Shown here piece after piece: positions 8,424-17,333 of a stretch of DNA of 64,000 nucleotides. The notes below the pieces were generated by a model. That model saw nothing but the letters and a program-made list of their open reading frames with translations. It made no database searches and was not told the DNA's origin. The position numbers and the translations under genes were made by a program. The first letter of the stretch is position 1. Every line of letters starts with the position of its first letter. The stretch covers positions 62,001 through 126,000 of the forward strand of contig CATKZB010000001.1 in the NCBI GenBank assembly GCA_949841595.1, written 5' to 3'. The stretch comes from an uncultured Christensenella sp. Lineage in GTDB: Bacteria; Bacillota; Clostridia; Christensenellales; UBA1242.

Positions 8424-9292
8424 CCAAATTTGAAAGATTGAAAGTGATTAAAAATGCAAAAAGTGTCAAAAATGGTTTTATGAGAAAGATTAACCTGATA
8501 CTTCAAGAAATTTTAAAATTTGTTTTATTGTTTTTGTTCTGCTTTGTATGGACAAGATATTTTTTAAGAAAATTATGGACAGCGATTTTGATATCTCTGC
8601 TGTTGACAGCTTGTTTATATGCAATTATGTTTATTTTAAAACGCAAAAAACAAAACAAAATAGGCTTAAAATTAAAAGAAAAAGAAGAAGCTGAAAACAT
8701 GTTTTTATCCCTTTCTTGTGAAAGCAATCCAATGGATTTTTTTGTTAAATTGGCAAGTAAAAAGCACAAAGAAATAAAAAAATACAAGAATTATCTTGTC
8801 ATCAATCATGTGAATGATGGAGTCAAGACACTGCTTTGGTTTGATAATTCATTTTATGGACTGACTATTGCCAGATTTATGGAAATTTACGGAAAGGTAA
8901 AAAAAGAAAAAGCAACAAAAATTGTTATTTGTTGCAAAGAAATTGCTGAAAAACAGCTTATAACTTTCAGTCAAAATTTTGACGAAAAATTTTTGTTTTT
9001 AAATGAATATGACACTTATGAAAAGCTATACAAATTTTATGATTGCTATCCTGAAATAACACGAAAATATAGCAAAGAAAAGAAAATGGTTTTCAAGGAT
9101 TTTATAGCCTATTCTTTCAATAAAAAAAGAACAAAAGGCTATTTATTTTCGGCTTTCATTCTTATCTTAAGCAGTTTGTTTATTCGAACAACGATTTATT
9201 ATTGCATTATCGCATCAATTCTTGTTGTTTTTGCACTTGTTTCTCAATTTAATCCTTATTATAATTCAAACAAAGAGATTGAAGTGATTTAA
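8417..9292 (+). CDS. Hypothetical membrane protein, two plus two helices
   Basis: I do not recognise this 291-residue protein. It has two membrane helices near residues 30-48 and 53-73, a soluble middle of about 165 residues, and two closely spaced helices near 243-261 and 263-280. The middle segment has alternating strands (NYLVINHV, TLLWFDNSF, KIVICCKEI) but no motif I know. The longest reading begins with TTG at 8417; ATG at 8480 (MRKINLIL) is an alternative. Neither has a convincing Shine-Dalgarno, so the start is uncertain. Its stop codon overlaps the stop of convergent yhbY. Confidence 0.6.
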   Translation: MSTKFERLKVIKNAKSVKNGFMRKINLILQEILKFVLLFLFCFVWTRYFLRKLWTAILISLLLTACLYAIMFILKRKKQNKIGLKLKEKEEAENMFLSLSCESNPMDFFVKLASKKHKEIKKYKNYLVINHVNDGVKTLLWFDNSFYGLTIARFMEIYGKVKKEKATKIVICCKEIAEKQLITFSQNFDEKFLFLNEYDTYEKLYKFYDCYPEITRKYSKEKKMVFKDFIAYSFNKKRTKGYLFSAFILILSSLFIRTTIYYCIIASILVVFALVSQFNPYYNSNKEIEVI

Positions 9293-9585
9293 GGTAATTG
9301 AATATGTTTAAAATCTTTTCTTGTGGATTTTTTATATAAGATAAAGATATTTCCAATCACTTGCACAACATCAGCACCCACTTTATGGGCAATGTCATTT
9401 GCCAGTTCTTTTACATCTTCGTCACAATTTTTCAATACTTTAAACTTGGCAATTTCTCTTGCTTCCAAAAGCAAATTCACACTTTGAAGAGTGTTTTCTC
9501 CAATGCCTTCTTTACCTATTTGCATCACTGGGTCTAGCGCATTTCCAAGCCCTCTTAAATATGCTCTTTGTTTTGTTGTTATCAT
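9289..9585 (-). CDS. yhbY: YhbY-family (CRM domain) RNA-binding protein
   Basis: A 98-residue CRM-domain protein; YhbY binds pre-50S ribosomal particles. The signature L-x-R-GLGNALDPVMQIGKEG at the N-terminus and the strand VVQVIGNIFILYK near the end are diagnostic. It is encoded just downstream of obgE, another 50S-assembly factor, a frequent arrangement in Bacillota. Its stop overlaps the stop of the convergent plus-strand gene, leaving no room for a terminator between them. Confidence 0.93.
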   Translation of the reverse strand: MITTKQRAYLRGLGNALDPVMQIGKEGIGENTLQSVNLLLEAREIAKFKVLKNCDEDVKELANDIAHKVGADVVQVIGNIFILYKKSTRKDFKHIQLP

Positions 9586-9655
9586 AAATTTATCGTCCTT
9601 TTAATCAATATATTGTGTAATACTCAATAAAATAATTTGCATAACACACAACATA

Positions 9656-10927
9656 TCATTCCATGTATTCAAAAGATATATCTTTTATTATGACAGTGTC
9701 ACCTTCTTTCATACCTTTTTCTTTCAGCATATCAATGACACCCATTTCTCTGAGTCGTGTTTGAAAATATGCAAAAGAAAGTTGGTCAGAAATCACAACA
9801 CCACGAGATAAGTTTTCAATTCTTCCCCCATAAACTTCGAAACTTCCATCGTCATGTCTTCTTATCTCAATTGAAGAGAAATCTTTTTTGTCAAAATCAA
9901 ATTCTTCAACTTGAAGAGCTGGTTTTTTAGGTATCTTCTTCAAATTTTCAAGAATTCTCTTCTTTAATTCTTCTATTCCCTGTCTGCTGTAAGAAGAAAT
10001 ACATAAAAATTCTTCAATCTTATATTTTTCTGTGAAAGCTTTTATTTTTTGTTGAAGTTCGTGTTCTTCAAGCAAATCACATTTAGAAAAAACAATCAAT
10101 TGCTTTGTTTTAGAAAGTTCACTGTTGTATTTTGCAAGTTCATTATTGATAATTTCAAAATCTTCAACTGCATTTCTACCTTCGCTTTCAGATATGTCAA
10201 TCAAATGGACGATAAGTCGCACTCTTTCCACATGTTTCAAAAAATAGTGTCCAAGCCCAGCACCGTCACTTGCCCCTTCAATAAGGCCCGGAATGTCAGC
10301 CACAACAAATGTTTCACCCAAAACTTCACATACTCCCAAATTTGGATATATTGTTGTGAAAGGATAGTTTGCAATCTTTGGGTTTGCATTTGAGATCACT
10401 GAAAGAAGTGTTGATTTTCCAACATTAGGAAATCCTACAAGTCCAACATCTGCGATTGTTTTAAGCTCCAATATCACTTCTTTGCTTTCAACCACTTCTC
10501 CAGTTTGAGAAAAACTTGGTGCTTGTTTTATGGATGACTTGTAATAAGCATTTCCATGTCCACCCACGCCACCTTTGATTGCAACAAATGTTGCTCCGTC
10601 TTCACTTAAGTCTGCTATGATTTTATTTGTTTTCGGATTGATTAGCACTGTCCCAGTTGGAACTAAAATTATTTCATCTTTTCCACTTCTGCCAGTCTGA
10701 TTTTTTTGATGTCCATCTTCTCCATTTTCAGCAACAAATTTCTTTTTGAAACGAAACGAATAAAGAGTGTTCAAGTCATTTGTCGCTTTAAAAATGATAT
10801 GTCCACCACGGCCACCGTCTCCACCATCTGGTCCACCATTTGCTGTCAATTTTGTACGCAAAAAAGAAGTGGAACCTTTTCCACCGTTTCCAGCTTTAAT
10901 AGAAATTTTCACTCTATCAAGAAACAT
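9656..10927 (-). CDS. obgE: GTPase ObgE/CgtA
   Basis: Obg is an essential GTPase in late 50S assembly and stress signalling; in B. subtilis it also affects sporulation initiation. Domains run as Obg fold (residues 1-158, Gly-rich GGPDGGDGGRGGH), G domain from about 160 with GFPNVGKST (G1), DIPGLIEGAS (G3) and FSKCDLL (G4), and a C-terminal OCT domain from about 345 ending in FEYME. The 423 residues match Gram-positive Obg. The start follows AAAGGAGAAAGT. It is downstream of nth and upstream of yhbY. Confidence 0.97.
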   Translation of the reverse strand: MFLDRVKISIKAGNGGKGSTSFLRTKLTANGGPDGGDGGRGGHIIFKATNDLNTLYSFRFKKKFVAENGEDGHQKNQTGRSGKDEIILVPTGTVLINPKTNKIIADLSEDGATFVAIKGGVGGHGNAYYKSSIKQAPSFSQTGEVVESKEVILELKTIADVGLVGFPNVGKSTLLSVISNANPKIANYPFTTIYPNLGVCEVLGETFVVADIPGLIEGASDGAGLGHYFLKHVERVRLIVHLIDISESEGRNAVEDFEIINNELAKYNSELSKTKQLIVFSKCDLLEEHELQQKIKAFTEKYKIEEFLCISSYSRQGIEELKKRILENLKKIPKKPALQVEEFDFDKKDFSSIEIRRHDDGSFEVYGGRIENLSRGVVISDQLSFAYFQTRLREMGVIDMLKEKGMKEGDTVIIKDISFEYME

Positions 10928-10971
10928 ACTTTCTCCTTTTCGTAAGTTTTTTCAGCAAAATTATGTAATTA

Positions 10972-11619
10972 TTAAACCTTGTTTTTTCTTGTTGCTCTGA
11001 AACCAGAGTTTGCACAAACTTGACTGAAAACACAATTTGCACAATTTGGTTTTATCGCTTTGCAAGTGTATCTTCCAAACAGCACCATTTGATAGTGAAG
11101 CTTAGACCATGTGTTTTTTGGAAAAATCAATTTTAATTTATCTTCGCACACATTTGGATTGTCGGTTTTCACCAATCCCAGACGATTTGACACTCTTAAA
11201 ACATGTGTGTCAACAGCAAAAGCATCTCCACCAAAAGCTTCTGCCATAACGACATTTGCTGTTTTTCTTCCCACTCCTGCCAAAGTTGTTAAATCATCAA
11301 AATTATCAGGCACTTTTCCACCAAACTTTTCAATGATATCTTTGCTGGCAGATTTTATTGCCTTAGCTTTATTATGATAAAATCCACAGGAATGTATTCT
11401 CTCTTCCAATTCTTCAAGAGTCATATCCACAAAATCTTGTGGAGTGTTGTAGGTCTTAAAAAGTTCTGTTGTGACTTGATTGACTCTTTTATCTGTACAT
11501 TGCGCAGACAAAACAACTGCCACCAACAGTTCAAACGGAGTTTTAAAATTTAACTCACAAACAGGATTTGGTTGCATAGCATCCAAACCCTCAACAACAA
11601 ATTTACTATCTACAGTCAT
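10972..11619 (-). CDS. nth: Endonuclease III (DNA N-glycosylase/AP lyase)
   Basis: Nth removes oxidised pyrimidines and cleaves the abasic site. The 215-residue protein carries the helix-hairpin-helix LAGVGRKTANVV with the catalytic Lys (about 120) and the catalytic Asp in VDTHVLRVSNRLG (about 139). A C-X6-C-X2-C-X5-C cluster (CKAIKPNCANCVFSQVC) binds the 4Fe-4S. It begins 9 nt after lysS, so it is likely cotranscribed with lysS, obgE and yhbY. Length is standard. Confidence 0.96.
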   Translation of the reverse strand: MTVDSKFVVEGLDAMQPNPVCELNFKTPFELLVAVVLSAQCTDKRVNQVTTELFKTYNTPQDFVDMTLEELEERIHSCGFYHNKAKAIKSASKDIIEKFGGKVPDNFDDLTTLAGVGRKTANVVMAEAFGGDAFAVDTHVLRVSNRLGLVKTDNPNVCEDKLKLIFPKNTWSKLHYQMVLFGRYTCKAIKPNCANCVFSQVCANSGFRATRKNKV

Positions 11620-11628
11620 CTTACAACC

Positions 11629-13086
11629 TTATTTCATCATTGGGAACAAAACTACATCACGAATATTTGGGCAATCAAAAACAAATTGCAAGAATCTGTC
11701 AATTCCAAAGCCTAAACCTGAAATTGGTGGCATGCCATGTTCCATTGCAAGCAAGAAATCTTCGTCAACATCCATAGTTTCTTCATCTCCTGCAAGTTTT
11801 TCTTCCAATTGAAGTTCAAGGTTTCTTCTTTGAATTGCAGGATCAACCAATTCTGAATAAGCTTTCACAAGTTCAGCACCACCTGCAACCACTTGGAAAA
11901 CATCAATAATTCTGTCATCTTTATCATTCTTTCTTGCAAGAGGAATTAAAGATGCAGGATAGTTATACAAAATTGTTGGATTGACAATTGGAGCTCTGAT
12001 TTTACGTTTATAAACAAAGTCAATTAAAGTTCTTACTGTCTTACATTCTTCAAGTTCGCCCATTTTAAACAATTTTCTGTCAACAACAATCTTTTTAAGC
12101 TCATCAACATCGTTGATATCAAGGAAATCACAGCCTAAAAGTTCTCTCATTGTTTCAACATAGTTGATTCTTGGCCATTCTCCACCAAAATCTATTTCTT
12201 GACCTTGATAATTGACTTTTGTTGTCCCCAAGCAAGTCATAAAAAGCTGTTCAATCATCTTCTTAAAGAATTTGATGTTATCTTCAAAATTCCAATAAGA
12301 AGCATACCATTCAACTTGTGTAAATTCTTGAAGGTGAGAAGGATCCATTCCTTCGTTTCTGAAATCTTTTCCAAGCTCAAAAACTCTGTCAATGCCAGCT
12401 CCAATACATTGCTTTAAATAACATTCAGTAGCAATACGAAGATTGCACTCCAAATCCAAGGCATTGTGATGAGTAAAGAAAGGTTTTGCAGAAGCTCCTG
12501 AAACGCTTGTTTGCAAAATTGGAGTTTCAACCTCGATAAAACCATTATCTTCCAAAAATCTACGAATAAAAGAAACAACTTTACTTCTTGTCAAGAAAAC
12601 TTTTCTTGAATCTTCATTGGTTATCAAATCAAGATATCTTTGTCTGTATTTGATTTCTTGGTCGTTGATTCCATGAAATTTTTCAGGAAGAGGTCTCAAT
12701 GTTTTAGACAAAAGTTCAATTTTTTCTGCCTTTACTGTGACTTCTCCAGTTTGGGTTTCATAAACTTCCCCTTCAACGCCAACAAAATCACCTATATCAA
12801 TAAGCTTTTTATAAAAATTGTAATCTTCTTCTGAAAGTTCATTTCTTCCCACTGAAACTTGAATTTTGTCATAAATATCTCTGATTTGGCAAAATCCAAA
12901 TTTACCCATAATACGTCTGAAAACAATTCGTCCAGCAATCTTAACATGTTCACCAAGTTTTTCTCTTGCTTCATGAATTGTGCATGTTCTTTCATATTTT
13001 TCTTTGTAAGGAATTTCTCCCATTTTTTTGATTTCTTCAATTTTTTGTCTTCTTATATCAATTTCATTAGACAAATTTTCTTCCAT
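11629..13086 (-). CDS. lysS: Lysyl-tRNA synthetase, class II
   Basis: LysRS charges tRNA-Lys. The 485-residue protein has an N-terminal OB-fold anticodon-binding domain (VKIAGRIVFRRIMGKFGF) from about residue 48. The class II catalytic core contains motif 1 around FIEVETPILQ, motif 2 FRNEGMDPSHLQEFTQ-E and motif 3 ISGLGFGIDRFLQF near the C-terminus. Length fits bacterial class II enzymes. The start has GGAGG 6-7 nt upstream. It heads the lysS-nth-obgE-yhbY group and has its own promoter. Confidence 0.97.
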   Translation of the reverse strand: MEENLSNEIDIRRQKIEEIKKMGEIPYKEKYERTCTIHEAREKLGEHVKIAGRIVFRRIMGKFGFCQIRDIYDKIQVSVGRNELSEEDYNFYKKLIDIGDFVGVEGEVYETQTGEVTVKAEKIELLSKTLRPLPEKFHGINDQEIKYRQRYLDLITNEDSRKVFLTRSKVVSFIRRFLEDNGFIEVETPILQTSVSGASAKPFFTHHNALDLECNLRIATECYLKQCIGAGIDRVFELGKDFRNEGMDPSHLQEFTQVEWYASYWNFEDNIKFFKKMIEQLFMTCLGTTKVNYQGQEIDFGGEWPRINYVETMRELLGCDFLDINDVDELKKIVVDRKLFKMGELEECKTVRTLIDFVYKRKIRAPIVNPTILYNYPASLIPLARKNDKDDRIIDVFQVVAGGAELVKAYSELVDPAIQRRNLELQLEEKLAGDEETMDVDEDFLLAMEHGMPPISGLGFGIDRFLQFVFDCPNIRDVVLFPMMK

Positions 13087-13130
13087 ACAACCTCCAAAAA
13101 TTCGCTATATTCGTGCGAATAACTTATAAC

Positions 13131-13159
13131 AATATAGCATATTAAAAACTATAAGTCAA
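13131..13159 (-). promoter_or_regulatory. Promoter of lysS
   Basis: On the minus strand TTGACT (13159-13154) and TATATT (13136-13131) are 17 nt apart. The leader between them and the lysS start contains a small inverted repeat, ATTCGC (13100-13105) with GCGAAT (13115-13120). Confidence 0.75.
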
Positions 13160-13222
13160 CAAATTATCTCTTGTTGATTTTTCCAAATTTTACAATAAAA
13201 AATAAGAATTATTAAAAATAAT

Positions 13223-13251
13223 TTGGAAAAGATTTAAGTGTATGGTATCAT
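13223..13251 (+). promoter_or_regulatory. Promoter of the degV-family gene
   Basis: TTGGAA (13223-13228) and TATCAT (13246-13251) are separated by 17 nt. They lie 32 nt before the start codon, which has AGGAG at a good distance. Confidence 0.65.
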
Positions 13252-13283
13252 TAAGTAATCCAAAAAGGATTTAGGAGAAATTT

Positions 13284-14123
13284 ATGATTAAAATTATTGC
13301 TGACAGCACAACTTATATGACAAAAGAATATGCAGAGGCAAACGATATTTCAATTGTTCCACTGCGTTATTTATACAGAGATCAAGAATATGTGGAAGGT
13401 ATGCCTGGTTCATTTGATGCTTTCTTTAAAGATTTCACAGAAACTAAGATTTTCCCAAAAACAAGTCAACCTTCTTTGGAACTTTTTATTGAAGAATATA
13501 ACAAAGCAATTGCAAAAGGTGACGAAGTTTTGGTTTTCACAATCAGCAGCACTGTTTCTGGCTGTTATAGTGTGGCAAATTTGGCAAAAGAGCAATGCAA
13601 TGATCCAAGCAAGGTTTATGTTTTTGACAGCCAAGCTCTCGCCCAAACAATTTGGGGATATGTTATGGAAGCTGTAAACATGCGAAATGAAGGAAAATCA
13701 AAAGATGAAATTGTGGCACAAATTGAAAAATATATGGATAAAAGTGCCATTACATTTATTCCTGACAGCCTTGAATATATTGCCAAAGGTGGAAGAATTG
13801 GAAGGGTTACTGCAACATTAGGGTCTATTTTACAAATAAAACCAATAGTTTCTTTCAATAAGGGTATCTTGTCAGACAAGAAGAGTTTTGGAATGCAAAA
13901 AGCAATGAGAGAAATGATTGCCTCTATTCCACAAAAAATCAGAAGACTTTTTATTTTGCATATTGCAAACACAAAACTATTTGATATGTTTAAAAGTATG
14001 GTTTATGATGCTCTTGGAAAACGTGGAGACAAAGATAAAATTGAGATTTATGAAGGTGAAGTTGGCCCAGTTGTAGCCACCCATGCTGGTCCTGCAGTGG
14101 GACTCGCCTGGACAGCAGAATAA
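13284..14123 (+). CDS. DegV-family fatty-acid-binding protein
   Basis: DegV/FakB proteins bind a fatty acid and present it to the kinase FakA for phosphorylation. The 279-residue protein starts with IIADSTTYM, the conserved D-S/T-x-x pair, and has the T-S-Q-P-S loop (KTSQPSLELF) and FTISSTVSGCY. The segment YIAKGGRIGRV is the family's G-G-R-I signature. A stand-alone FakA middle domain is encoded 4.4 kb downstream on the same strand, but no full FakA kinase is in the window. The specific lipid is unknown. Confidence 0.92.
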   Translation: MIKIIADSTTYMTKEYAEANDISIVPLRYLYRDQEYVEGMPGSFDAFFKDFTETKIFPKTSQPSLELFIEEYNKAIAKGDEVLVFTISSTVSGCYSVANLAKEQCNDPSKVYVFDSQALAQTIWGYVMEAVNMRNEGKSKDEIVAQIEKYMDKSAITFIPDSLEYIAKGGRIGRVTATLGSILQIKPIVSFNKGILSDKKSFGMQKAMREMIASIPQKIRRLFILHIANTKLFDMFKSMVYDALGKRGDKDKIEIYEGEVGPVVATHAGPAVGLAWTAE

Positions 14124-14212
14124 AAAATTAATAATAGAAATTCATTTTCATTTAAAAAAAATTGTTTATGTTTTTCTATTATTTTGTTATTATTAATACG
14201 AAGGAGAAAGAA

Positions 14213-14950
14213 ATGATAAGAAAAACGGCAATTATTATTGGAGCTTCAAGTGATATAGGGATTGCAACTGCAAAAAAGTTTGCAAAAAAAGGCTATAACC
14301 TTGCCCTTACATACAACAGTCATAATGTAAATTTTGAGAAAGAATTAGATTTAGATAAGGATATTCAAATAAAAACTTATAAGTTAAATCTGCTTGAAGA
14401 TCATCAAGTGGAAAGTTTTTTTGATGCAGTTAAACTAGATTTTCAATATTTTGATACTCTTGTTTATTGTTCTGGCGTTGCACAAAAAAGAAAGCTTATT
14501 TTTGATGTAAGCAATGAAGAAATTGACACTTTGTTTGAAGTGAATCTCAAATCTGCAATAAAAGCAATTAGAGAATTTACAAAACTCACTATAAACAAAA
14601 ATCCTTCAAATGTCGTTCTTGTGGGTTCGTTTGTAGAAAAAAATGGGTGTTCTTGTGAAAGTGTTTATACTTCAACAAAAAGTGGATTAACTGGGCTTTG
14701 CAAATCTTTGGCAACAGAACTTGGTTCACTTGACATCAGATGCAATGTGGTTGCACCTGGATTTATTGACACAAAAATGAACAACAACTTAAATCAAGAA
14801 GAAAAACAAGAAGTTGCAGAAATGACACCATTGAAAAGATTGGGAACTGTAGAAGATATCGCTAGTGCAATATATTTCTTTAGCAGTGAAGATGCATCAT
14901 TTATAACAGGACAAACCCTGTATGTTGATGGTGGATTAATCTTAGATTGA
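14213..14950 (+). CDS. Short-chain dehydrogenase/reductase, FabG-like
   Basis: A 245-residue classical SDR. The cofactor motif is GASSDIGIA near the N-terminus (TGxxxGIG type). The catalytic Ser lies in VLVGSF and the Tyr-Lys pair in YTSTK (Y and K four apart). The ending GQTLYVDGG is typical of 3-oxoacyl-ACP reductases (FabG). An upstream in-frame ATG at 14162 is unlikely, because AAGGAGAAAG ends 2-3 nt before the ATG at 14213. It follows the DegV gene on the same strand, so a lipid-related role is possible, but SDR substrates cannot be read from sequence. Confidence 0.88.
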   Translation: MIRKTAIIIGASSDIGIATAKKFAKKGYNLALTYNSHNVNFEKELDLDKDIQIKTYKLNLLEDHQVESFFDAVKLDFQYFDTLVYCSGVAQKRKLIFDVSNEEIDTLFEVNLKSAIKAIREFTKLTINKNPSNVVLVGSFVEKNGCSCESVYTSTKSGLTGLCKSLATELGSLDIRCNVVAPGFIDTKMNNNLNQEEKQEVAEMTPLKRLGTVEDIASAIYFFSSEDASFITGQTLYVDGGLILD

Positions 14951-15040
14951 TTGCATATTACACAATATTTAGTATAAACTAAATGCATAACACACTTTCT
15001 ATAGAATGAAAATTTTGTTAATAAAATTTGTTGTAAAATA

Positions 15041-15069
15041 TTGAAATTAATGTCGAATTATGGTATACT
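15041..15069 (+). promoter_or_regulatory. Promoter of the Rho-like gene
   Basis: TTGAAA (15041-15046) and TATACT (15064-15069) are separated by 17 nt. A 57-nt leader with AAAGGAGAG leads to the start at 15127. Confidence 0.8.
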
Positions 15070-15126
15070 ACAAATGTGATTAATGTTTTTCTATAACAAT
15101 CAAACTTAAAGGAGAGCTTAAAAATT

Positions 15127-16317
15127 ATGTCAAAAAAACCTGCATATGAATTTCAAAATCTAACAAAACCACAAAAAGACTGTTTGGCACTTATCGAATC
15201 ATTGGGTATTTATGAATTGCGTGCTTTAGCCAGAATTTTTGGTGATAACTCACCCACAACACTTAAAAGGGATGAACATATTGTCATAGTTATGGAAAAG
15301 CTCATTTCTGGAGAAGAATTGCGTCCTATTCCATTAAGACAAGGGAGACCTTATAAAGAACTTAGTAACATAGAAGGAATTTTGGCAGAAATTTCTCAAA
15401 TTACTGGAAGAGATTATTCTGTTAAATCAAATCAACAAAGAAACACTGCAAGATTGCAAAAGATTGTGACATTTAAGCAAATTGAAGAAGATATTTTAAA
15501 GCAAAAACTTTTCCCTATTGAAGTTAGAGGGATTTTGTGTGAAAGAAATAATAAAGAACTTTATTTTATAAATCAAGAAAATGGCAATTTTGTTCTTGTT
15601 AAAAAAGAATTGGACAGTCGCCTTGCACCTTCTGATTACATCACAGGAACAGCCGTAATTATGAATGAAGATAAAGAATACATACTTGATACTGTCAAAA
15701 CAATCAATTATAAGCCAGCTAAATCATACGAAGAAGTTGAAGAAGAATATCAACCTGCTGTTCCAACAGAAAAGTTGAAATTTCAAAACAAAGACATTTT
15801 GTTAGGCTCAAGATATTTGGTGAAAGAAAGCAAATTTACAAATGACTTTGAAAATGTACAAAATTTAGTTAACACTTTAAAAGCACAAAATATAACAACA
15901 ATAGCTTTGATTCCTAATGTTATGACAGAAGATGTTTTTGCAATATCAGCACTCGGTTTTGACAATGCCCTGCTTTTGAGATATGAAGAAAGCCCTATTG
16001 GAACTTATGAAGTTATTCAATCTGCAATTGACCATATATTAAAGATTCAAAACCAAGGACTTAGCGTGGCATTGTTTGTGGAAGATGTGACAACATTGGC
16101 AAATTCTATTGATTTTTCGTTTAAAACAAGTGCCAAAGCCCACATGGGACACACAGAAACTGCTGTTGAAATGATAAAACAACTTTTTATGCTTGCAAAA
16201 GCTGGTGGAAAAAACAAAAACACAACAATATTTACAACTTTTGATGATGTAGATATGTTTGATCAAATGTATGTCTCATCAGTTTACAAGATTTCCAAAA
16301 AATTGGAATTAAATTAA
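15127..16317 (+). CDS. Rho-like protein lacking the Walker A motif
   Basis: The 396-residue protein follows the plan of transcription terminator Rho. A SAP/Rho_N-like helical domain (about residues 20-75, LESLGIYELRALARIFG) is followed by an OB-like domain (about 125-190, GILCERNNKELYFI). A C-terminal region has Rho-core features. ALFVEDVTTLANSI matches the Rho Walker B helix (usually ILLDSITRLARA), and NTTIFTTFDDVDMFDQM matches the Rho segment LTIIATALVDTGSRMD. Where Rho has a GKT P-loop, this protein reads LLGSRYLVKESKFTNDF, with no GK(S/T). It is therefore probably not an ATPase. It has its own promoter and terminator. Homology is clear by eye; the role is unknown. Confidence 0.72.
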   Translation: MSKKPAYEFQNLTKPQKDCLALIESLGIYELRALARIFGDNSPTTLKRDEHIVIVMEKLISGEELRPIPLRQGRPYKELSNIEGILAEISQITGRDYSVKSNQQRNTARLQKIVTFKQIEEDILKQKLFPIEVRGILCERNNKELYFINQENGNFVLVKKELDSRLAPSDYITGTAVIMNEDKEYILDTVKTINYKPAKSYEEVEEEYQPAVPTEKLKFQNKDILLGSRYLVKESKFTNDFENVQNLVNTLKAQNITTIALIPNVMTEDVFAISALGFDNALLLRYEESPIGTYEVIQSAIDHILKIQNQGLSVALFVEDVTTLANSIDFSFKTSAKAHMGHTETAVEMIKQLFMLAKAGGKNKNTTIFTTFDDVDMFDQMYVSSVYKISKKLELN

Positions 16318-16324
16318 AAATTAA

Positions 16325-16352
16325 AACATCAAGATTTTCCTTGATGTTTTTT
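16325..16352 (+). terminator. Terminator of the Rho-like gene
   Basis: AACATCAAG (16325-16333) pairs with CTTGATGTT (16340-16348), followed by a T-run. It begins 7 nt after the stop codon. Confidence 0.88.
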
Positions 16353-16354
16353 AT

Positions 16355-16383
16355 TTGACTTTTTGTCAATAAATTTTTATACT
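16355..16383 (+). promoter_or_regulatory. Promoter of lgt
   Basis: TTGACT (16355-16360) and TATACT (16378-16383) are 17 nt apart, directly after the preceding terminator. The lgt start lies 42 nt downstream. Confidence 0.82.
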
Positions 16384-16425
16384 AGATTGACATATTAAGA
16401 ATATAAAATATTAAAGGAATTCAAT

Positions 16426-17265
16426 GTGAACACATTTATGCTTTCAATCCCTAGTGGATTCACGATGTTTGGGTTAAAAATAAATTTTTATGGAATTATA
16501 AGCGCCCTTTCTTATTTACTGGGAGTTGTTATCACTTGTTGTCTTTCAAAGAAACGTGGACTTAAAACAGAAGATATTATAACTCTTGCATGTTATGTTA
16601 TCCCTATGGCCGTTATTGGGGCAAGAATTTATTATGTTTTGTTCAGACTTGATTATTACACAAACTTTGTCGACGTTTTCAAAATTTGGGAAGGTGGGCT
16701 TGGTTTTTATGGTGGTTTAATAGGTGGTGCACTAGCAGTTGTGATTTATTGTGCCATCCACAAAAAGAACTTCCTTGCAATAGCAGACATTGTTGCACCA
16801 GCCTTGATTTTTGCACAAGGATTGGGCAGATGGGGAAATTTCTTCAACCAAGAGGCTTATGGTTATCTCGTTACAAATCCAAACTTGCAATGGTTTCCAT
16901 TTGCAGTTTACATCGAAAAACTTGGAGAATGGCATTTGGCAACCTTTTTCTATGAAAGCTTATGGAACTTTATCACTTTTGCAGTGCTTATGGTTTTGAT
17001 TAACAAAGTTAAATTCAAAAGAAATGGCATGGTTGCAGCATTTTATTTCATCTTGTACGGAATTGGAAGAATGTTCATAGAAGGATTAAGAACAGACAGC
17101 TTATATCTTGGACCAATAAGGATTTCTCAACTTTTAAGTGTGCTTTTTGTTATAATGGGAATTTCATATGTTCTGTTTAATGCTATAAAAAACAAAAAAG
17201 CTCAAAAGATTCCGTCGCCTGAACCTGCTCAAGAAACTAAAGTAGAAGACGAAGATAAAAAATAG
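16426..17265 (+). CDS. lgt: Prolipoprotein diacylglyceryl transferase
   Basis: Lgt transfers diacylglycerol from phosphatidylglycerol to the lipobox cysteine of prelipoproteins in the cytoplasmic membrane. The 279-residue protein has about seven membrane helices and the Lgt signature GRWGNFFNQEAYG (about residues 136-148). The conserved GIGRMFIEGLRTDSL is present near residue 215. The usual HPTxLYES appears as HLATFFYES. The start is GTG with AAAGGA upstream; the nearby ATG runs straight into a stop. The tail after residue 255 is charged and Lys/Glu rich. Confidence 0.96.
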   Translation: MNTFMLSIPSGFTMFGLKINFYGIISALSYLLGVVITCCLSKKRGLKTEDIITLACYVIPMAVIGARIYYVLFRLDYYTNFVDVFKIWEGGLGFYGGLIGGALAVVIYCAIHKKNFLAIADIVAPALIFAQGLGRWGNFFNQEAYGYLVTNPNLQWFPFAVYIEKLGEWHLATFFYESLWNFITFAVLMVLINKVKFKRNGMVAAFYFILYGIGRMFIEGLRTDSLYLGPIRISQLLSVLFVIMGISYVLFNAIKNKKAQKIPSPEPAQETKVEDEDKK

Positions 17266-17287
17266 GAACTTGCAGTTCCTTTTTTGT
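17264..17287 (+). terminator. Terminator of lgt
   Basis: AGGAACT (17264-17270) pairs with AGTTCCT (17274-17280), followed by TTTTTG. The stem begins inside the lgt stop codon. Confidence 0.85.
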
Positions 17288-17333
17288 TACATAATACCGT
17301 TTAAAAAAGCTCAAATTTAGGCATAATGGAAAT

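Noticed and set aside
14162..14212. N-terminal extension of the FabG-like reductase
   Set aside because: The extension is a hydrophobic stretch upstream of a clear Shine-Dalgarno that serves the ATG at 14213.
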